DNA from: Psettodes erumei
Lineage: Eukaryota > Chordata > Actinopteri > Pleuronectiformes > Psettodidae
NCBI GenBank assembly: GCA_016785225.1
Contig: JAFBJZ010000857.1
Location: 930,001 to 994,000, forward strand
Direction of reading: 5' to 3'
Length of the DNA: 64,000 nt
Made by a program: the position numbers and the translations under genes
Notes under the pieces: model-generated
Databases searched by the model: none
Seen by the model: only the letters and a program-made list of their open reading frames with translations
Told to the model about the DNA's origin: nothing
In this document: one piece after another, positions 24,330-36,940 of the stretch
Position numbering within the stretch: the first letter of the stretch is position 1
Layout: each line of letters opens with the position of its first letter

Positions 24330-25350
24330 GTCATAATGTGACACAATTTGCATCAGAAAGTACTAAGTTTAGTAAAAGACCAGGTGCAACATAAAATCCT
24401 CGATATCAGATAGTGGCTGATAAACTTTTCGGCACTATCCTGGCCAAAGCTCTGAATCAATTGATACATCAAAGTTGGATACCCACCTCTCTAGATCCAT
24501 GCAACCCTTGCTTTGATACTCTATCCATCAGTAAAAAATATACTTTGAAATGAATCCAGGTACTATATAGAAGAATATAGAGAAGAAGGAAATAGTATGG
24601 GTTAGTCAAATAAAGCATTTTTTCATTGGCTTAATGATGACTTCCATGGGTGACAAACCCACTAGGCCCTTTATGTCTATTTGTGGTCTGATTACTTTTG
24701 CCAAAGGTTCAATGTCTGGGTAACCCTGCATACTAGTGTATACTACAGGGAAAAGGCAGTGGACATTTGTCCACTGGTGACGTTGATGGGTTGAGGAAAA
24801 TAAATATATTGCACACAATAGAGGATCCTTACAGCCTTGAGGCCAAGGGGAGAAAAAAACCTCTCACAATTTAAAAGATTTAAGGCAGAGAAAAGTAGAA
24901 CATGAATGACTATTTGAACAAAATAATCTGATAACAACCATCTGAAAAAAGTTGGTCTGTCCATGAGCTGTCCATGCTCTGATGTGAGCATTACACTTCC
25001 AGAAGAAAGAGGGCCTCCTTATTCTAATTTTACTTTCACAGTGATCATTCTGGCATAATTTTTTTCTTCATAAAGTGTATTAACCAAGATGAGCCAAACT
25101 GCCAAAAACCTGAACAAATTAGGCCACTCAAGCCAGTCGAATGCAGTCATAACCACTACTCAAGACTCAGCCCTAGAGGCTGCCAAACGAAAAATGTTAA
25201 ACAAACTAGACAAGCAACTGGCAGAGAATCTCTCTGGAATGAATCCAGTCTGGTCTGAGTTTATCAATTTTGATAAGTATTTGCTTAGTCTGTTGGCTAA
25301 AGCTTTAGAATCAATTTACAATCTGAATTCAACAGTGAAATAGGCCGGAA
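24330..25350 (-). pseudogene. L1-clade LINE reverse transcriptase relic
   Basis: Minus strand from 25318: DSKALANRLSKYLSKLINSD, then QTGFIPERFS and LFNIF, then WLEWPNLF near 25100. This is the fingers-to-palm order of L1-type reverse transcriptase. Further on, minus frames at 24743-24991 and 24606-24818 give SGQMSTAFSL and IEPLAKVIR followed by IKG. That matches the region between motifs A and C, where a GCPLSP box should lie but reads QGYP. Downstream, LYLTNP (about 24640-24620) suggests the segment after the catalytic DD, which itself is lost. Frames change repeatedly. The element is ancient and dead. Similar words recur near 24420-24480, so a partial internal duplication or a second fragment is possible. 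Confidence 0.7.
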
Positions 25351-25479
25351 GGAAGAACATTTTTCAATGGGTGTTTAACTATAGCCATGGAGAATGAACC
25401 AGAGAGACACAGAGTTGTGGATGCTGTGCAATTAATCACATCCATGAGTAAGCTATTCAACTGTAAAATTTGTGTATGC

Positions 25480-25495
25480 GTGTGTGTGTGTGTTA
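25480..25495 (+). repeat. Short (GT)n
   Basis: GCGTGTGTGTGTGTGTTATC. Short and imperfect. Confidence 0.8.
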
Positions 25496-25949
25496 TCAGA
25501 TTGGTAGGAAATTGAGGCTTTTTCAGTTTCTTTTGTGGAAAATGGAAGAATGATATCTTCTCTCCCTCCTGGTCCAATTTGGGTAGTGGAAAAATGTACT
25601 GATCATAGTTAGATTTATTGAGAATTATATATGTTTGCATAAAATTGAGTTTATTTATTTCTTATTGGTTATTTGTAAAGCGGGCAACTTTACTGTGGTA
25701 TCTTGGCTTTCCTGCTCCCTTTAGGTTGATATTAAAATAAAAATGTATTTAATATTTCATGAGAAATTAGCCAAGTTCCCTATTTATAGCCCAGGTATAT
25801 CCTCTTTCTCCATTGTCCATTGCCTCTCATTACATGCAGTTAATAATAATAAAGTAACAGGGAATATTTATTTTAGTTTACATGTCAACAACAAGGTCTC
25901 GAGCACTAGCAGTGCTGGGGGAGTTTTAGTTCAGTTCTTTTTTCCTTTT

Positions 25950-26140
25950 TTCAATTCTGAAAGTGATACTACAGCAAGTACCATTAGATATTTGCAAGAG
26001 ATATTCACGGGAGTGGCGTATACCCCTTCAGGTGCCAAAATGTATATATGCAGACCAGCAAGTGGCACATTTTGGCCTGAAACCCCCAAACTGCACAGTC
26101 AAAACTTTAACATTCCTGTCTTTCCAGGATTCTGCATAAA
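25950..26140 (+). repeat. Dispersed repeat, copy 2 (partner 2711-2935)
   Basis: This shares with copy 1 the ordered words AAAGTGATACTACAGC, GAGATATTCACGGGAG, CCTTCAGGTGCCAAAATGTA, TGGCAC and TTTTGGCCTGA. It lies in a 134-codon plus frame (25743-26147) that I do not regard as a gene, because the same repeat in copy 1 is full of stops. Confidence 0.55.
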
Positions 26141-26849
26141 CTCCTGATGTAGGTCACATGCATTTCCAGATGTTTTCCCTAAATCTGTGATATATGCAAA
26201 ACCTAGTTTTTCAAACTTTTTCAAAAATGTATCAAAAGAATTTTATATATTAATTTATTTCAAAGTTATGTTTCTAAAAGTTTCTAAATATGAGTCAGTT
26301 GCAACATCACAAGTCTAAATCCATCTCAGGTCTTTGTAAACATTCCTTTCTGTTATCCACTGTCAAAGTAAAGGTTAAAATGGTTATAAAAAATTAGATG
26401 TCTGTTTTCAAAGCAAGATGTAAAATCCATTTTTTAATTTACCAAATGACTAAAAAGCATAGTTTGAGCTGCCCTGTTTTGAATTTAATTCCTTACATGT
26501 ACCTCTTGTCCTACCTGCTGATAAAACCCCAAACAGATGGCTAAAGCAATATTTCGAAGAGACAATAGGCAGAGTTTGAGGTTTAATGTAATCCATAGTA
26601 GGTTTTCAATTTATAAAGGCTAGAACAGGTGAACAGCTCAGAGAGAGAGAGAGAGTGACCAACCTGGCATACCCACACAGACTTTAGTAGTGTTTCAGTA
26701 TGTATATAAACACTGTCTCAAATCAGGTGATATTATAATGCAAATGTAGAGTGCATCAGGATCACATTTTCTGAACCACATAACATAATATTTAGCTTAT
26801 TCTGCAAAGCAGCCAAGGGAAAACTCAGCTGGGAAAAAAACACTCAGCA

Positions 26850-27105
26850 TACATTCAGTTGGCAGTTTATTAGGTACACCTAAATCTAATGCAGTCTAAT
26901 AAGGCAGTCCTGCAATTAATCGACCCTCAGGAAGGTCATAATTTTCTGTTTGTTTTGAAACTGTGAAAAGTGACTTTGAAAGATGTGTTGATTCTCTCAT
27001 TTTGGATGATATACTCTGTGCTGTTGTGAAACTATACTGCATTATATAAAAAACTGTCTCTGTTATTCAGTCTACTGTCAATGATTAAAGTGAAACTGCT
27101 GTGGA
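26850..27105 (+). mobile_element. MITE-like fragment starting with a lineage-A terminal repeat
   Basis: TACATTCAGTTGGCAGTTTA then TTAGGTACACC (26850-26880) is the reverse complement, with changes, of the right end of the Tc1 relic at 13647-13671. It is followed by non-coding sequence with CTAATGCAGTCTAATAAGGC, GTGAAACTATACTGCATTAT and AATGATTAAAGTGAAACTGC, which I recognise as a short non-autonomous teleost element. No transposase is encoded. The right boundary is unclear. Confidence 0.5.
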
Positions 27106-29665
27106 TAGGGCAATACCAACAGTTCCAAGTGCACAATTTAAGTTTTCTTCAACACTAATGGTCAGACCCCTCCAATTGGACCAACTGCAGCTGATGCTGC
27201 CTATCCATCTCCAATCCCATCTTCTCTCTGGTCACATGACTCCCATGCTCCTACTCCCTGACTCTCTTCTGTTGCTGTCCCACTTTGACCATTCTGATGA
27301 TAGAGGGCTAATATAATAATAATGCTAATAAAGATAAAGATGCCCACATTGTAGCTTTAACTGATTAACATCAGCATACCAAAATAACATTTGCAAAGCA
27401 AAATGTTTTTCCTTTGACAAAGTGAATGTAACTATACGTATGCGTAATCACAGTCACTACTGTAAAAGTAGTCGATCCACTGTTTATCCCCAAAACGGTC
27501 TGAAGTTTTAACTTTGACAGCTGGATTGATCAGCAAGAGTCCCTGCACTCATGTGCTGATCCAAATATGTCTTACTATGATTACAAATGTACAATGTAAA
27601 ATTTTACCTATATACAGTACATCACTTATACAGACGGCTTCCTGAACAGTTCATGAATAAGCTTTTGAATTCATGGTAAAATCATATGCGTGCTATCATA
27701 AAATAATGGGGTCAGATCATTTCCTTTCATACTCCAAACAAACTGCTTCAGAATCAGAGGTGTAATGACATTTTCATCTAACCAAAGAGCAGCTTTGACA
27801 AACACAGCACTTCTACTGTGGATTGTCAGGGACAGTATAACCAGATAGAGAAAGAGACCAAATAAACTATTGCTGTATACAAAGCATGTGAGTGTAGTTT
27901 TAAGACATCTGTTATTTGTGCCATCCTCCCTCAAATGCTCATGAAATGAGAGATGCACCTTGCAAACTTTTGCAAACATGACATGCAGACTGTGACTCCA
28001 GTCTGCTGTTTTTGATATATACACTGCACATCGGTGCCTGAGAGACAGGTACAAAGTCCTTGGTAAATCTAGCCATGACTTCTTAAAGCTCAATAAAAAG
28101 ATCATTTGTCAAATTAAAAGAGCCTCTTGGAATTGTTGCCAAAGATTGCGCAGGGAAGGTCAGTTGTTACGAATTTACAAAACAAACATTTTTGTAAAAT
28201 AAAGATGTCAGTCTCCAGATTGATGTGATTATTGCTGTGAACTGCTAAAAAAAATCTAACAAGCAGTAAATGGCAACTGCAATCCAAATGGACCTGCTCT
28301 GAGCCACAAAATGCCAGGAAACAAAATGAAGCAGGTAGTAACTGAAGCACAGACAGAATGTAAGAAAAACAGTGCTGCCAAATGCTGAATGCAGGCTGCT
28401 GTGAAAGGTAGTCAAAATGCATCCTTCAATTTTGGAAAAAAACTGTTTCATTGCAATGTGACTATTACTGTATTTATGATCAGGAGGCCAAAATAGTTCC
28501 ACTAGCCCTCTCTCCATGTTTGTGTAATGAAATGGCAGAGCTACAAAGTCTGGCTGACTTATGACCACACCCATCTGTAGTGTAGTGTGTAAGTGCAAGT
28601 GGCAACCACTGGACAACATCATTTGTCAGTGCCTTGGTTCTTTTTTATGTTGTCACACTGCTTTGCTTAAGGTTTGGTTGGGTTTAAGCCAAAACCAACT
28701 TGGTGAAGATAACTTAGTCTGGCTTAAAATGAAAAAATTAGGAATTTTGTTATTGAAACCGTCATAATAACTACATCAGAATCATCATGGTTAATGATTG
28801 TCATTAGGAAGTTAGAAAATAAACAAAGTTCTTCTGTAGCGTTGCTCTTCATATATGCTGACCCTCATCTGTCTACCCCAACCTTCTCCCTCTGCATACT
28901 CTGTGGCTTGGGACATAAACATGTTTTTTGGTTGTTTGTTTTCAGGCATTTGCTGAAATGACTGCTGCTGTTTTTCTCCTTTAGAGGACAGCCTCGACAC
29001 AGCCTTACCAGTAGTGGAGCTGTAAATGTAAAGCTGCAGAAAAGGTCATGTAGCCACATTTATAAAGGATTGTAAATAAAATTGAGAATATCAAGGTCAA
29101 GGGCATCATCTAACACATTAAGATGACTTCATCTTTATTTTTCAAGTTTGCACAAAAGGTAAATGTGACTTTAGTTTCCTACACTTACATCATGTTCATA
29201 TTCCCCCCCCTCCACAGTATGGACCAGGGCATTTGAGCCAGCACAAGTGTCCCCTCATAATTAGTCTCTCATAAATACCAAATCAGATATACCTTATCAG
29301 TAATGGGTGATTAATTTTTAATTAGAGTTCGAGAGAACATGGACAGTGTGTCTATGTTTTACATTTATTGTTCATGGAGAAAAAAGCATTCACAGTCACA
29401 TGACATTATAGTCCTATCACACATAAATCACAAAAACATTGCAGTCATTGATTTAAATGAATTTAATTGACTGTGAAAAACATTTCTGAGTAGAGTTTCT
29501 TTACAACCATTAAAATTACCAGTGAACACAAACTACAATGCTATCTAAAAAGATTAAAAATTCAGATGGCACAGTAGCAGTATACCCACATAGGTGATTT
29601 CCATACCTGCAGCAGCACACTTGTTGCAGTTTTGTAGTTATTTTTTGTTGTCCAGAAGTCACATC
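27106..29665. other. Unassigned sequence, no gene seen
   Basis: Long minus frames (27671-28105, 28114-28422, 28245-28622) overlap one another, lack domains, and are probably chance or repeat-derived. A C-run lies at 29204-29211. Confidence 0.35.
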
Positions 29666-29675
29666 TCATTGTCGA

Positions 29676-29790
29676 TTCCTTCCTCCTTCCTTCCTTCCTT
29701 TCCTCCTTCCTTTTCTGACAGTATACTCACATTCATGCTTTGACTTCATTTTAAAGTATTGCTTTTTCTTTCTTTCTTTCTTTTCATTTT
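29676..29790 (+). repeat. (CTTC)n/(TTTC)n pyrimidine microsatellites
   Basis: Imperfect CCTT/CTTC array at 29680-29714 and TTTC units at 29767-29785, separated by about 50 nt of ordinary sequence. Confidence 0.85.
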
Positions 29791-30019
29791 CCTATTTCCA
29801 GCAGCCACAGAGGAATTTACGTTTTTTTTTTACTGAGTATTTACCTGCACGTTTTCTGAATACTACAATACATCTCCATTGCTTGAACTAAAACTTTTTG
29901 TGTGGAGTGTGTGTCTGCATTACATGAGGCCCTCAAATTATTTAAGCAGCCCCCAGCTGCCAGAATACATCTTCTTCCTCTTCTAACTCACTGTCTCCCT
30001 GCTCATTTCTGAATAACAG

Positions 30020-30427
30020 ATCAATGGTCTCTTGGACACTGAATCTTGCTGCCATGACTCCACCAAATCAGTGAGGTAGGCGCTCAGATATTCTTTATAA
30101 TCCATCAAACACAAACATGCAGAGTAAAAACATTCTGAATTATGCTGGTTGTCTGTGTATGGATGGATTTATTTTGTGCCTTTATTAGGACATGCTTGCA
30201 GGTCAAGATGTTGCAACAGCATTGACTCACTGTGAAGGAATTTTCCCAAATAAACTGGTTCTTTTATTGAGTGTCTTTTCTTTAGACAAGCTCAGGCAAC
30301 AAATCGCCCACACTGACATGTCTGTTCTTTGTTTATCTCTAGCATACCTATGATGACGCACCTGCTCAGTTCCCCATCAGTGGTAACCATAGCAACCAAT
30401 GATACAGTACAGGCCCCAGAGGTACAG
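30020..30427 (+). other. Pair of exon-like segments with matching phase
   Basis: Segment 1 (30020-30075) follows TTTCTGAATAACAG, reads INGLLDTESCCHDSTKSV plus two bases, and ends at a good donor (GTGAG/GTAGGC). Segment 2 (30343-30427) follows a strong acceptor (TCTTTGTTTATCTCTAG), takes the one base needed to complete the serine codon, stays open for 28 codons (SIPMMTHLLSSPSVVTIATN at the start), and ends ACAG/GTAACA. The intron would be 267 bp. I do not recognise the protein. Open stretches this short arise by chance, so the argument rests on four plausible splice sites and the shared phase. Confidence 0.2.
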
Positions 30428-30829
30428 GTAACATAGGCAGAGCATACAACTGAAAGATAGATAGCAAAAACCTGTATTAGGTAAGTTAATGTTTATGATT
30501 AATAAGTAGGTACCCAAAAGGGTCTTCAAATATGTACTGTATGTAGTTACATGAAGAAAAACCTTATTTGGACATACAGTATGGAATGTGACAAGTGAGT
30601 CTGTTTGAGATTAAATATAATCTACCAAGCACAGCAGGTAGAATAAGGTGGCAATACAGTAGTTTAATTTTGTTTATTGCTCATCCTTCTTCTCATCCTT
30701 CTTCTCTTTCATATATCGAGCTTCTGCTGAAGACACCTAAAAATGTCTTTAAAGCTTCTTCCTTCAGCTTCCCAGATTTCCATCATAGTCAACTCATGAC
30801 CCTTAGCACCAATGTAAACAGACCTTCCA

Positions 30830-30872
30830 CAACATTAAAACCAGTTAACGCTTTTTAATGATGTGGCTGATC
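30830..30872. repeat. Lineage-B Tc1 terminal repeats brought head to head
   Basis: CCACAACATTAAAA (30826-30840 region) and TTTTAATGATGTGG (about 30854-30867) are inverted with one mismatch around CCAGTTAACGC, then GCTGATCAGTGCAT follows. These are the two ends of the Tc1 lineage seen at 16701-17502 with almost all internal sequence gone. Confidence 0.6.
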
Positions 30873-32720
30873 AGTGCATATTTCCTCTGTGACACCTCAA
30901 AGGTCAAAAGGAGCCTGACTAGGTGAGAACCCAGCAAATGCTGCATTTTGTTGGGGACTTGGTGGGGAGGCAGTTTCTTGTAACAGTGCCAGTCCCCCTT
31001 GAACTCTGTCGCCTGATGTCCCAATGACAAAAATACACTGACATGTCAATCCATGTCAAACGCAAATACAATGATGTCGTTATCAAAATGGGTTCAATTT
31101 GAATGGAACTCTATCTTAGTGCATAACACGCAAGATTAGTTAAATCAAATGAAACTTCCAGGAATCTGTGGTCAATTTACAGCTGTGTGAGGCAGCAAAT
31201 GTAAGAAGTTATTTTTACTGGCAGTCGCTGTCTTTGGGAGTCATGAAAACACCTGTCAACTTTCAAAAGCCAATGTGCTCACTGTGTGTGTGCGCTGCAT
31301 CATCCTGTTACTTATTTAGCCAGCCAGTTGGTGTATGTTAGAGGAGATGACAGCTTTATCAGTAATTGGCAGCATTTTTCACCTTCAGAAAACGTATCTA
31401 CAAAGTTACAAAGCTCAGAGCGAGATTCAAAGTAATGAGATTCACTGCCACAGTTTATTCTGAGCAGCAATCACCACATCAGTGCAGGCACTGCAATGTG
31501 CTTAATATAGAAGCTGCATTAAGTAGAAAGTAATCAGATGATAACTGAGACAAAGTGACAGAAAGGTGGACTATCAGAGAGACATGGCATAACTAGGTAA
31601 CATAAACTTTGAGGATATATTCATTCCAACTTGTACTACATTATAATTTAAGGAAAAGGTCAACAAATTCCAAGTACCTTCCTGCAGAGTTCCTTCACCC
31701 TGCCAGTTGAAGGTTTGCACCAACCACTGTCTGTTCATTTCAGCACCATGTTGATAATCCTGTGATAAATACAGTAGCATAGAGCAGACCAGGCTAATGA
31801 AATTACTCAGGTCTAGTTTGAAGTCTGTTTCATTTCAGGATTTCTGCATGCAGAGCCTTTCTCCTATATTCTGTCACAATTTGTGGCCATGAGTATATTG
31901 ACAGTTGGCTACAGTACCTATGGAAGGCTTGTTATCTCTTCTGTGGATGTAGATAGCACTGAGGTCAGAATGACCTCTCGGTCACCTTGTCGGGTCACTG
32001 TTTAATGAAAGCATGTCCTGTCTGACGTATAAGGTTGTGGCCTGTGTGCCGTCCAACGGCCAGTTACAGCTGGAGAAAATGGGGTCGCTAAAGGTTAACC
32101 AAGTGCAATTTCTTTCCATCTCTCATGCCTTATATTTCCTTCTCCACTCTGAGGAATGTGAGCTGAAAGAGCCATTCACTCCTTTGCTCCATATGTGCTT
32201 AGAATCCAGTGCTTGAAAAGGTTCCGGCTGTGTTTTGTGGTTCTCTGCGCATGTGTAGTTTCAGGTTTGCTTTTATAAGGACCTGTGAGCAGAAGAAGCC
32301 ACTTCAAAAATAGACCAGCAGAAGGTGTCATTAATTGGGATTTTTCGAAATATGTTGTTACTCTTACCAATAACCATAGTAAAACCATAATAATGGGTTC
32401 TGGTCTTTTCAAAATGGCAGGTACAGTTGTTACATTACAAGAATGGAATTCAAATGGTGCCCTGCAGTCACATTGGTTAAAAAGTCAACACTATGAATTG
32501 TTAAGCAAGCCTTTTGTAGATCCTTTAACTATATAACACAGTTGTCGTGAGTGGGTAGGGTTTGCTGTCGTCATGGAGATTGGTCTGTTCACACGAGTTT
32601 AGTAAACTGTTATGATTTCATCCATGCGTTATTTAAAACTTTTCATCTGTGTTGGGCTATGAGCTGAAAATGAAAAGAAACAGACTTTTCTTCACTCCTA
32701 CATTTACATTTATTGGACAT
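30873..32720. other. Unassigned sequence, no gene seen
   Basis: Short open frames at 32013-32216 and 32285-32536 have no recognisable features. No repeat ends recognised. Confidence 0.35.
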
Positions 32721-32724
32721 ATTG

Positions 32725-33030
32725 ACCGCATGGCTCCAGAGATGACAATGTTAGGCAGTCGGGCTGTCCACCACTTCAGTACAGACTGATATGAATGCTC
32801 TGAAATTTGGTGGGGACATATTAATGTTTCTCACATGAGCCCTTAACTTTTCAAGTGCCACCTTCTTGAATAGATTTATTGTTTAAAATTTTGGCCTCGA
32901 CTGTACCAGAAATGAGTAAGACAGCAAACATGGTTAACATGAAATCTGCTTAGCATCCACATGTTACCATGCTAACATTAGCACCACTTTGCCCACTTAC
33001 AGCTTAACAGAGCCTTTAGTAAAGCTATAC
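32725..33030 (+). repeat. Dispersed teleost repeat, unbroken copy
   Basis: The order is GACCGCATGGCTCCAGAGAT, TCCACCACTTCAGTAC, TGAAATTTGGTGGGGACAT, then ATGGTTAACATGAAATCTGC, TTACCATGCTAACATTAGCA and CACTTTGCCCACTTACAGC. Its two parts correspond to 9921-10110 and 10845-10985. TE class not determined. No coding frame. Confidence 0.65.
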
Positions 33031-36000
33031 TTAGCTTTCTTTATTTGCTCTCACTTTGCAACATTCCAATTACACAGCTCTTCATTGGGCACAAACAAGC
33101 TTTGACAAATGTGACATTCAATATGCATATTTTAAAATTATGGTTATCTGCAACAGGGTAGGTAACTGAAAAGCCTTTGGCTCCAGCCCAAGGGGGGCAT
33201 ATATGGATCTTTATAAAACAATGAAGGCATCATCTGTCAGAGGTAACAGTAATTGAAATTAAGGACAACATGATTAACAGTGAGACAAAACCACTATATC
33301 AAAGGTTGAGTATTAGTCCATTCCAATAAAGACCATGTAGTATGGTTAAAATGAAGGCTTGAAAACCAAAGGATTTTAAGCAGCGTCAAAAACATCCTGA
33401 TAAAAACACATTTTCTCTAACACTGAACTACTCTATTCCTATGCATATGCACAACTACGGTGCACAATCCATTAAAATGTTTATGTTTTTTGTTGTTTTT
33501 TTTTTAACTAAGAAGGGAACAATGTGCAATACACATGATTGCTTAGGTCCATCATGTAAATGTGCCAAATTTAACCGTGCAGACTAATTTTCCTCTGCAG
33601 TCCCTGGCAGGTTAATGGCATATAGAAAATATTAAAATTACACAAAAATACTCATAATAATTTAGTAAAACAAAAATATTTCTTTTGAAAGACTGTATTG
33701 ACACAGCTTCTCCAGCACAGTAGTAAGCCATAAGCATTTATCAGACCACTTAATGGACCAGCAAAGAGGATGTGAGAGCCTTTAACTGACTAATTCTTCA
33801 ATGTTAAAATATACATACATCATCTCAGACATATAAGACATATACAATTATAACAGAGCAATCTGTTTAAAATAATAACATTTAAGTTATAGAACACTAA
33901 TTCATCTCCATCATTTTCCTCTGCATTTTTACTGGTTGTTACTAATTAGGGAAAGTGGCCAGCCACAGCTATGGATCTGTGGATGAACTCAAGGCCTGGG
34001 GCAGGAGCACAGTAAATTCTGTTTCTATACATAAGGGAGAGTGTGAGCAGCACATTAGCAGAGCATGGAAGTGTAAAAAATATGTGTCAGATTGCCTTTA
34101 CAGGCCTATTGTGTAAACAACTGAATTGATTTCAAAAGGAGTGCATGTGAGCTGTCACACCCTTGTGATATGAAGGGGTAAAAAATATGTCTCGAAAGGT
34201 TCTTTTGTAGATACCCCATAACATGCATTAATTTTGGGTGGGTTAGAAACTTGAGTGCTGCTCACCACAGTATGCTTGACACAGGCATCCCTTCTCTTGA
34301 AGGCCTTCATACTTACTGGCCCAGGCTGCACTTTAGGTGATTTGTTATTTGCCTCTATATTCATTTATCTGTATACAGAGGAGAACAGCTGAAAAGAGAG
34401 TGTTTCATAACCTCAGCCTTGTCTTGTTGCCACAGCTGTCCAAGAGCCAATGTGAAGTAGTCATGTAACTTCAGCGTAGTCTGTTCAGTGCCAACACAGG
34501 TAATTCAAAGATAGATAAAAAACCTTTTGCATTTTTGTTATTGCATACCAGTGAAACAGACATCCTACTGTGCTGCAGATGATGAAGTGTGAAATGTATT
34601 TTCTGTTTGTGGGTATTGTTGTGTGGAACGAAGGACCTTAATGTTCACAACATCATTAAACTGTAGGACCATGCTGCACTCTCCCACTGCTCAGCACTAG
34701 TCCGAGTCATGTCTCAGTAATGCTTCAGAGGAAAAGCTGTATCGTCCATGCTGCACCATCTTTATCTGCCGCTTTCATTGTTAGTCACATTTCAGTAGTC
34801 TGTTTTGGTTCTTTTGTTATTTGTGTAGCAGGAATGTGGCTTTCAGGTTTTTATCTCCGAGTTGAGTTGATATTTATGTGAGACAGTGGGTCAATAGAAG
34901 GTGAGCTCTGTACTTTGATAAACACAGAAAAAAGCAAGAAAAACAAAGAAACCCACAACCTTTTTTTCTGAAATGCTGATGAAATTAAGGTATTATGAGG
35001 GGAAGATTAATGGATTGCAATACAGTCACTTTCAGGGGTTTTTACCCCTTCCAGAGCTGTGCATATAATTCAGGGAAATAATTTTACACCATATATTTTA
35101 ATCTATTTATTTATCTATTAATTATCTCCATTTTGACAAGACCCCTGTATTTTTTAAATGGTAATAGGAAATGCTTCTTCAGTATAAAGTCCAAGTAATT
35201 AGGGAAAGTGAAATAAGTCATTTATGAGATTCCAAGAAAATCTATATTATCAAAACCATTTAAATGCAATGTCCATTACAACTCCTCACACAAGCCCACA
35301 GCATTGATGACTTCCTAATTATGAATGTGTAACAGTGCCTTAAACCAGAAGAGATTTTATGGATGTATCACTGTAGTGCTCTTCTGTAGTGTGTTGAAAC
35401 TCTGACGAAACACCAAGATAAACCATAGCCAATGAAGAGTCATAGTAAGGCCATTGGCCATTTCATGTTGATCATTAACATGCTGGTGAAAAATATGAAT
35501 TAAACAATACAAAATAATTAACATCTGTCATAACAATAATTAACATTAACATATCAATTAAAAATCACATTAAACAAAAAATACATACATAACTTTAATA
35601 TATATTTTTTAACTTAACAGTTATCAATGTACATACAATACATTAACTTGTGACATTGCCTCTATGATGCTTCATACTGAATTCAGGTGGATTACTTCCA
35701 TAGCATAGAATGTGTGTGTCTGTCCCATTTTTCAGTGAAACGGGAAGTGGCTAACCCAGAAATGCCTGATCTGAAAATGACGTCATCACATGATCCAAAT
35801 GAGCTGTTAATTTCTATAAAAAGTAAAGTAAAAAGTGTCTTAAACAACAAAGTAGCCATCCGGCTGTCATAGCTGGATGGCTAGCTGACTCAGAACTCAT
35901 ATGAGCAGGGCATTCCTTACAAAATTAAACATGTATGTGCTGCAAAACAACAAAAGGTAAATCTATTTAAAACATGATCAGTAGAATTCTTTCCATACTT

Positions 36001-36765
36001 AGCAGAAGTGGCTCAAGAATACTACATTATTGACCCCCGTTAAAAAATAAAACCAGAGACACTTAATGAAGTTTTCTTCATAAAGAAACAAAATTAGTTT
36101 CATGGAAATATGTCTGGCAAAAGGTATTATTGCCATTGGTAATACCCACCCAGGATTAAGAGATTTTTCACTCCCAGCTGCCATATTTATCTTAGTCTTA
36201 GGAGTTCTAGAGGAGGGTGGGGGTTGCTACACAAGGAACTGAATTTACATCCATGAATTACAATATAAACACACTTCCTTGGTGAACCATGGCCTGCACT
36301 GCAGGACAGGCAATGCTGCCCACCGTTTACTGACTAATTTGATTTGACTTGAATTGCTGCACTCCTAAATTTGGGGCCTTTAAGTGAAATTAGCCAATTG
36401 AAAAATGTACTGTTACAAGCTGTTGTAGATGCTATTGCATTTGAAGTGACTAACTGCACACATACTTGAACTTTTCATGAACTCTTTCAGCTTCATGAGG
36501 GGTCAAATAAGTATAATGGGTTTACATTTTCAAAATTCATACAAGGCATTGTTTTGAAAACAGACTTCTGTTCAGATCTTCTGTCACCTGTATGGAAATC
36601 TATTTTACACATTGTTGCACCATTTTATAGATAAAGCCAAACAGATCTAAAGAACAGCATCAAATCAATATATCTAAACTATATTAATTTTGACTGTAAG
36701 AAATCTTTGATCAATGATATTCACTTCTTAATATAAAACATGTCTAATAGCAAATGTTGTTTTCT
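33031..36765. other. Unassigned AT-rich sequence, no gene seen
   Basis: Nothing supportable beyond AT-rich low-complexity stretches (for example 35500-35640) and short frames. T-run at 33493-33505. Confidence 0.4.
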
Positions 36766-36801
36766 TAAAAAAAAAAAAAGGATTTATAATCCCCAGGCAT
36801 G

Positions 36802-36940
36802 GACTCTGATATCAAAATGGTCATGTAGTGGGCAAACAATCTGGATAGAGTGTTTTTATCATCCTGTAAAGAAATAGATGGCAATAAGGTTTGGGAGGGT
36901 CTACTGATCAGCTTTTTAAAACTATGGACCAGTGGCAAGA
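36802..36940 (+). repeat. Unnamed repeat, copy 1 (inverted partner 44988-45123)
   Basis: It starts GACTCTGATATCAAAATGGT and passes through CAAACAATCTGGAT, ATGGCAATAAGGTTTGGGAG and TTTTTAAAACTATGGACCAG to end TGGCAAGAAG. The minus strand of 44988-45123 has the same words in the same order. Both copies share an in-frame TAG early on, so this is not an intact coding piece in that frame. Family unknown. Confidence 0.75.

Noticed and set aside
25743..26147. 134-codon plus frame as a gene
   Set aside because: It contains a dispersed repeat copy that is not open in its other copy at 2711-2935.
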